A DNA stretch of 6,344 nt from Anaerolineales bacterium UBA6668 (lineage in GTDB: Bacteria > Chloroflexota > Anaerolineae > Anaerolineales > UBA6668). A program made the position numbers and the translations under genes. Positions 4,933 to 6,344 of the stretch are shown here, one piece after another. Every line of letters starts with the position of its first letter. The stretch's first letter is position 1. Location of the stretch: assembly GCA_002455215.1 (NCBI GenBank), contig DKKK01000042.1, forward strand, positions 1-6,344. The letters run 5' to 3'. The notes below the pieces were generated by a model that was not told the DNA's origin, searched no databases, and worked only from the letters and a program-made list of their open reading frames with translations.

Positions 4933-6344
4933 ATGTATTCAGCGCCAAATTATGTGAAAAATCAAAAGCTAATTAATTGGGTAGCAGACATTGCCGCCCT
5001 TACCAAGCCGGAAAATGTAGTGTGGTGTGATGGTTCAGTGGAAGAATATAACAAAATGTGCCAATTGCTTGTGGACAAAGGCACATTCATTAAATTAAAT
5101 CCTGAATTACGCCCGAACAGCTTTTTGGCACGTTCTGACCCCAGCGATGTGGCGCGTGTCGAAGACCGCACCTATATCTGCAGTGTCAGCAAAGGTGATG
5201 CAGGCCCCACCAACAACTGGATGGCGCCAAAAGAAATGAAAGCGATCCTGAATGGGTTATTTGATGGGTGTATGCGTGGTCGTACCCTGTATGTCATCCC
5301 ATTCTGCATGGGTCCGCTCGGTTCCCCGATTGCCCAATATGGTGTAGAAATTTCTGACTCACCTTATGTAGTCGTCAACATGTTCATTATGACCCGCATG
5401 GGACGCCAAACATTAGAGTACATTGATGCGAATGACGATTTTGTCCCGTGCGTCCACTCAGTGGGTGTGCCATTGGTGGAGGGGCAAGTGGATGTGGTGT
5501 GGCCCTGCAACAAGGAAAAATACATCGTCCATTTCCCAGAAGAACGCGCCATTTGGTCGTTTGGTAGCGGTTACGGTGGCAATGCTTTGCTGGGCAAAAA
5601 GTGCTTGGCACTGCGCATTGCTTCGGTCATGGCACGTGATGAAGGCTGGTTGGCAGAACATATGCTCATCTTGGGTGTAACCAACCCCGAAGGTGAAAAG
5701 ACCTATGTTGCCGCCGCTTTCCCCAGCGCCTGTGGCAAGACCAACTTTGCCATGCTCATTCCACCAGCCGAAATGGAAGGTTGGAAAGTAACCACCGTTG
5801 GCGATGACATTGCCTGGATCAAGCCGGGACCCGATGGTCAACTGTATGCCATCAACCCCGAAAACGGCTTCTTTGGCGTAGCGCCGGGCACTTCTTACGA
5901 TACCAACCCCAATGCGATGGAATCTATCAAGGCAAACACCATCTTCACCAACGTTGCTTTGACGCCTGAGGGTGATGTGTGGTGGGAAGGCATGACCAAG
6001 ACCCCGCCCGCCAAGTTGATAGACTGGCAAGGTCAAGAATGGACTCCGGATTCGGGTCGCCTATCCTCCCATGCCAATTCCCGCTTTACTGCCCCTTCTC
6101 GCCAATGCCCAAGCATTGACCCCAACTGGGATGCACCTTCTGGCGTCCCCATTAAGGCATTCATCTTTGGGGGTCGGCGTGCTACCGTGTTGCCCTTAGT
6201 TGTGCAAGCTTTCAACTGGTCTTATGGCGTTTATATGGCGGCAACCATTGGCTCCGAAATGACCGCCGCCGCCGTAGGCGGTTTGGGTCAAGTTCGCCGC
6301 GACCCGCTCGCTATGTTGCCTTTCTGCGGCTACCACATGGGCGA
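4933..6344 (+). CDS. pckG: Phosphoenolpyruvate carboxykinase, GTP-dependent (3' end outside window)
   Basis: The enzyme interconverts oxaloacetate + GTP and phosphoenolpyruvate + GDP + CO2 in the cytoplasm, the entry step of gluconeogenesis (EC 4.1.1.32). The frame is open to the right edge: 470 codons of a protein normally about 600 residues long. Start: ATG 4933 with GGAG (4924-4927) 5 bases upstream. Visible family features are ARVEDRT with the substrate-binding R75, [20 protein letters not shown] (209-228, Y214 and metal-ligand lysine at 222/223), AEHM with metal-ligand H243, the P-loop FPSACGKTN (263-271) with the reactive C267 and K269, the kinase-2 motif VGDDIAW (289-295), NSRF (382-385) and FGGRR (412-416). 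The lid region [12 protein letters not shown] (441-452) and [13 protein letters not shown] follow as in bacterial members. The ATP-type enzyme is excluded by these motifs. It has its own promoter with a CRP-like site, separated from the gene before it by a terminator. Confidence 0.97.
   Translation, partial: MYSAPNYVKNQKLINWVADIAALTKPENVVWCDGSVEEYNKMCQLLVDKGTFIKLNPELRPNSFLARSDPSDVARVEDRTYICSVSKGDAGPTNNWMAPKEMKAILNGLFDGCMRGRTLYVIPFCMGPLGSPIAQYGVEISDSPYVVVNMFIMTRMGRQTLEYIDANDDFVPCVHSVGVPLVEGQVDVVWPCNKEKYIVHFPEERAIWSFGSGYGGNALLGKKCLALRIASVMARDEGWLAEHMLILGVTNPEGEKTYVAAAFPSACGKTNFAMLIPPAEMEGWKVTTVGDDIAWIKPGPDGQLYAINPENGFFGVAPGTSYDTNPNAMESIKANTIFTNVALTPEGDVWWEGMTKTPPAKLIDWQGQEWTPDSGRLSSHANSRFTAPSRQCPSIDPNWDAPSGVPIKAFIFGGRRATVLPLVVQAFNWSYGVYMAATIGSEMTAAAVGGLGQVRRDPLAMLPFCGYHMG

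Noticed and set aside
5458..6036. 192-codon frame on the - strand
   Set aside because: It lies entirely antisense to pckG, whose protein is unambiguous.

Overview
The window looks like a bacterial chromosome segment, most likely from Chloroflexota (an Anaerolineae-type organism is my guess). The main clues are a membrane protein with a long Thr/Pro 'TPT/NTPGG' linker preceded by an Ala/Thr/Asn-rich stretch, a style very common in that phylum, and a neighbour (2384-3349) whose layout resembles a Chloroflexota family I recall only from memory. All five supported genes are on the + strand. Codon use and base composition are mixed, and the first third carries signs of exchange.

Region 1 (1-1967) is the 3' end of an Rhs/YD-repeat polymorphic toxin gene followed by its probable immunity gene. 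The GC-rich Rhs core ends near position 430. It passes into an AT-richer tip with a hydrophobic Gly/Ala-rich pre-toxin segment and a C-terminal GIY-YIG-type nuclease domain. The next gene encodes a 174-residue soluble protein with a clear Shine-Dalgarno and the same AT-rich composition, as expected for a toxin tip inherited together with its cognate immunity gene.

Region 2 (1968-2383) has no convincing gene. It holds two adjacent hairpins, one with a 13-pair stem, that look like a dispersed palindromic repeat.

Region 3 (2384-3349) encodes a 321-residue soluble protein of unknown function. It has a barrel-sandwich (lipoyl-like) segment, a central alpha/beta segment and a C-terminal SH3/KOW-like segment.

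Region 4 (3350-3728) is a 379-base non-coding stretch with unusual structure. A perfect 16-bp palindrome overlaps a plausible promoter, followed by a run of hairpins with a possible three-way junction, a 12-bp perfect stem, and a second perfect 16-bp palindrome. It leads into the ribosome binding site of a two-membrane-segment Thr/Pro-rich surface protein (3729-4658), which ends in a sortase-signal-like tail and is closed by a strong intrinsic terminator.

Region 5 (4711-6344) is a regulated promoter and the first 470 codons of GTP-dependent phosphoenolpyruvate carboxykinase (pckG), which runs off the window. A perfect CRP-type half-site pair (TGTGA-N6-TCACA) overlaps the -35 box, with further TTGTCA/TGACAA copies upstream.

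The genes do not form one pathway. They read as a toxin/immunity module, two envelope or unknown-function genes, and a central-carbon enzyme, each apparently transcribed separately. The best candidates for something undescribed are the structured leader at 3448-3627 and the regulatory array upstream of pckG.
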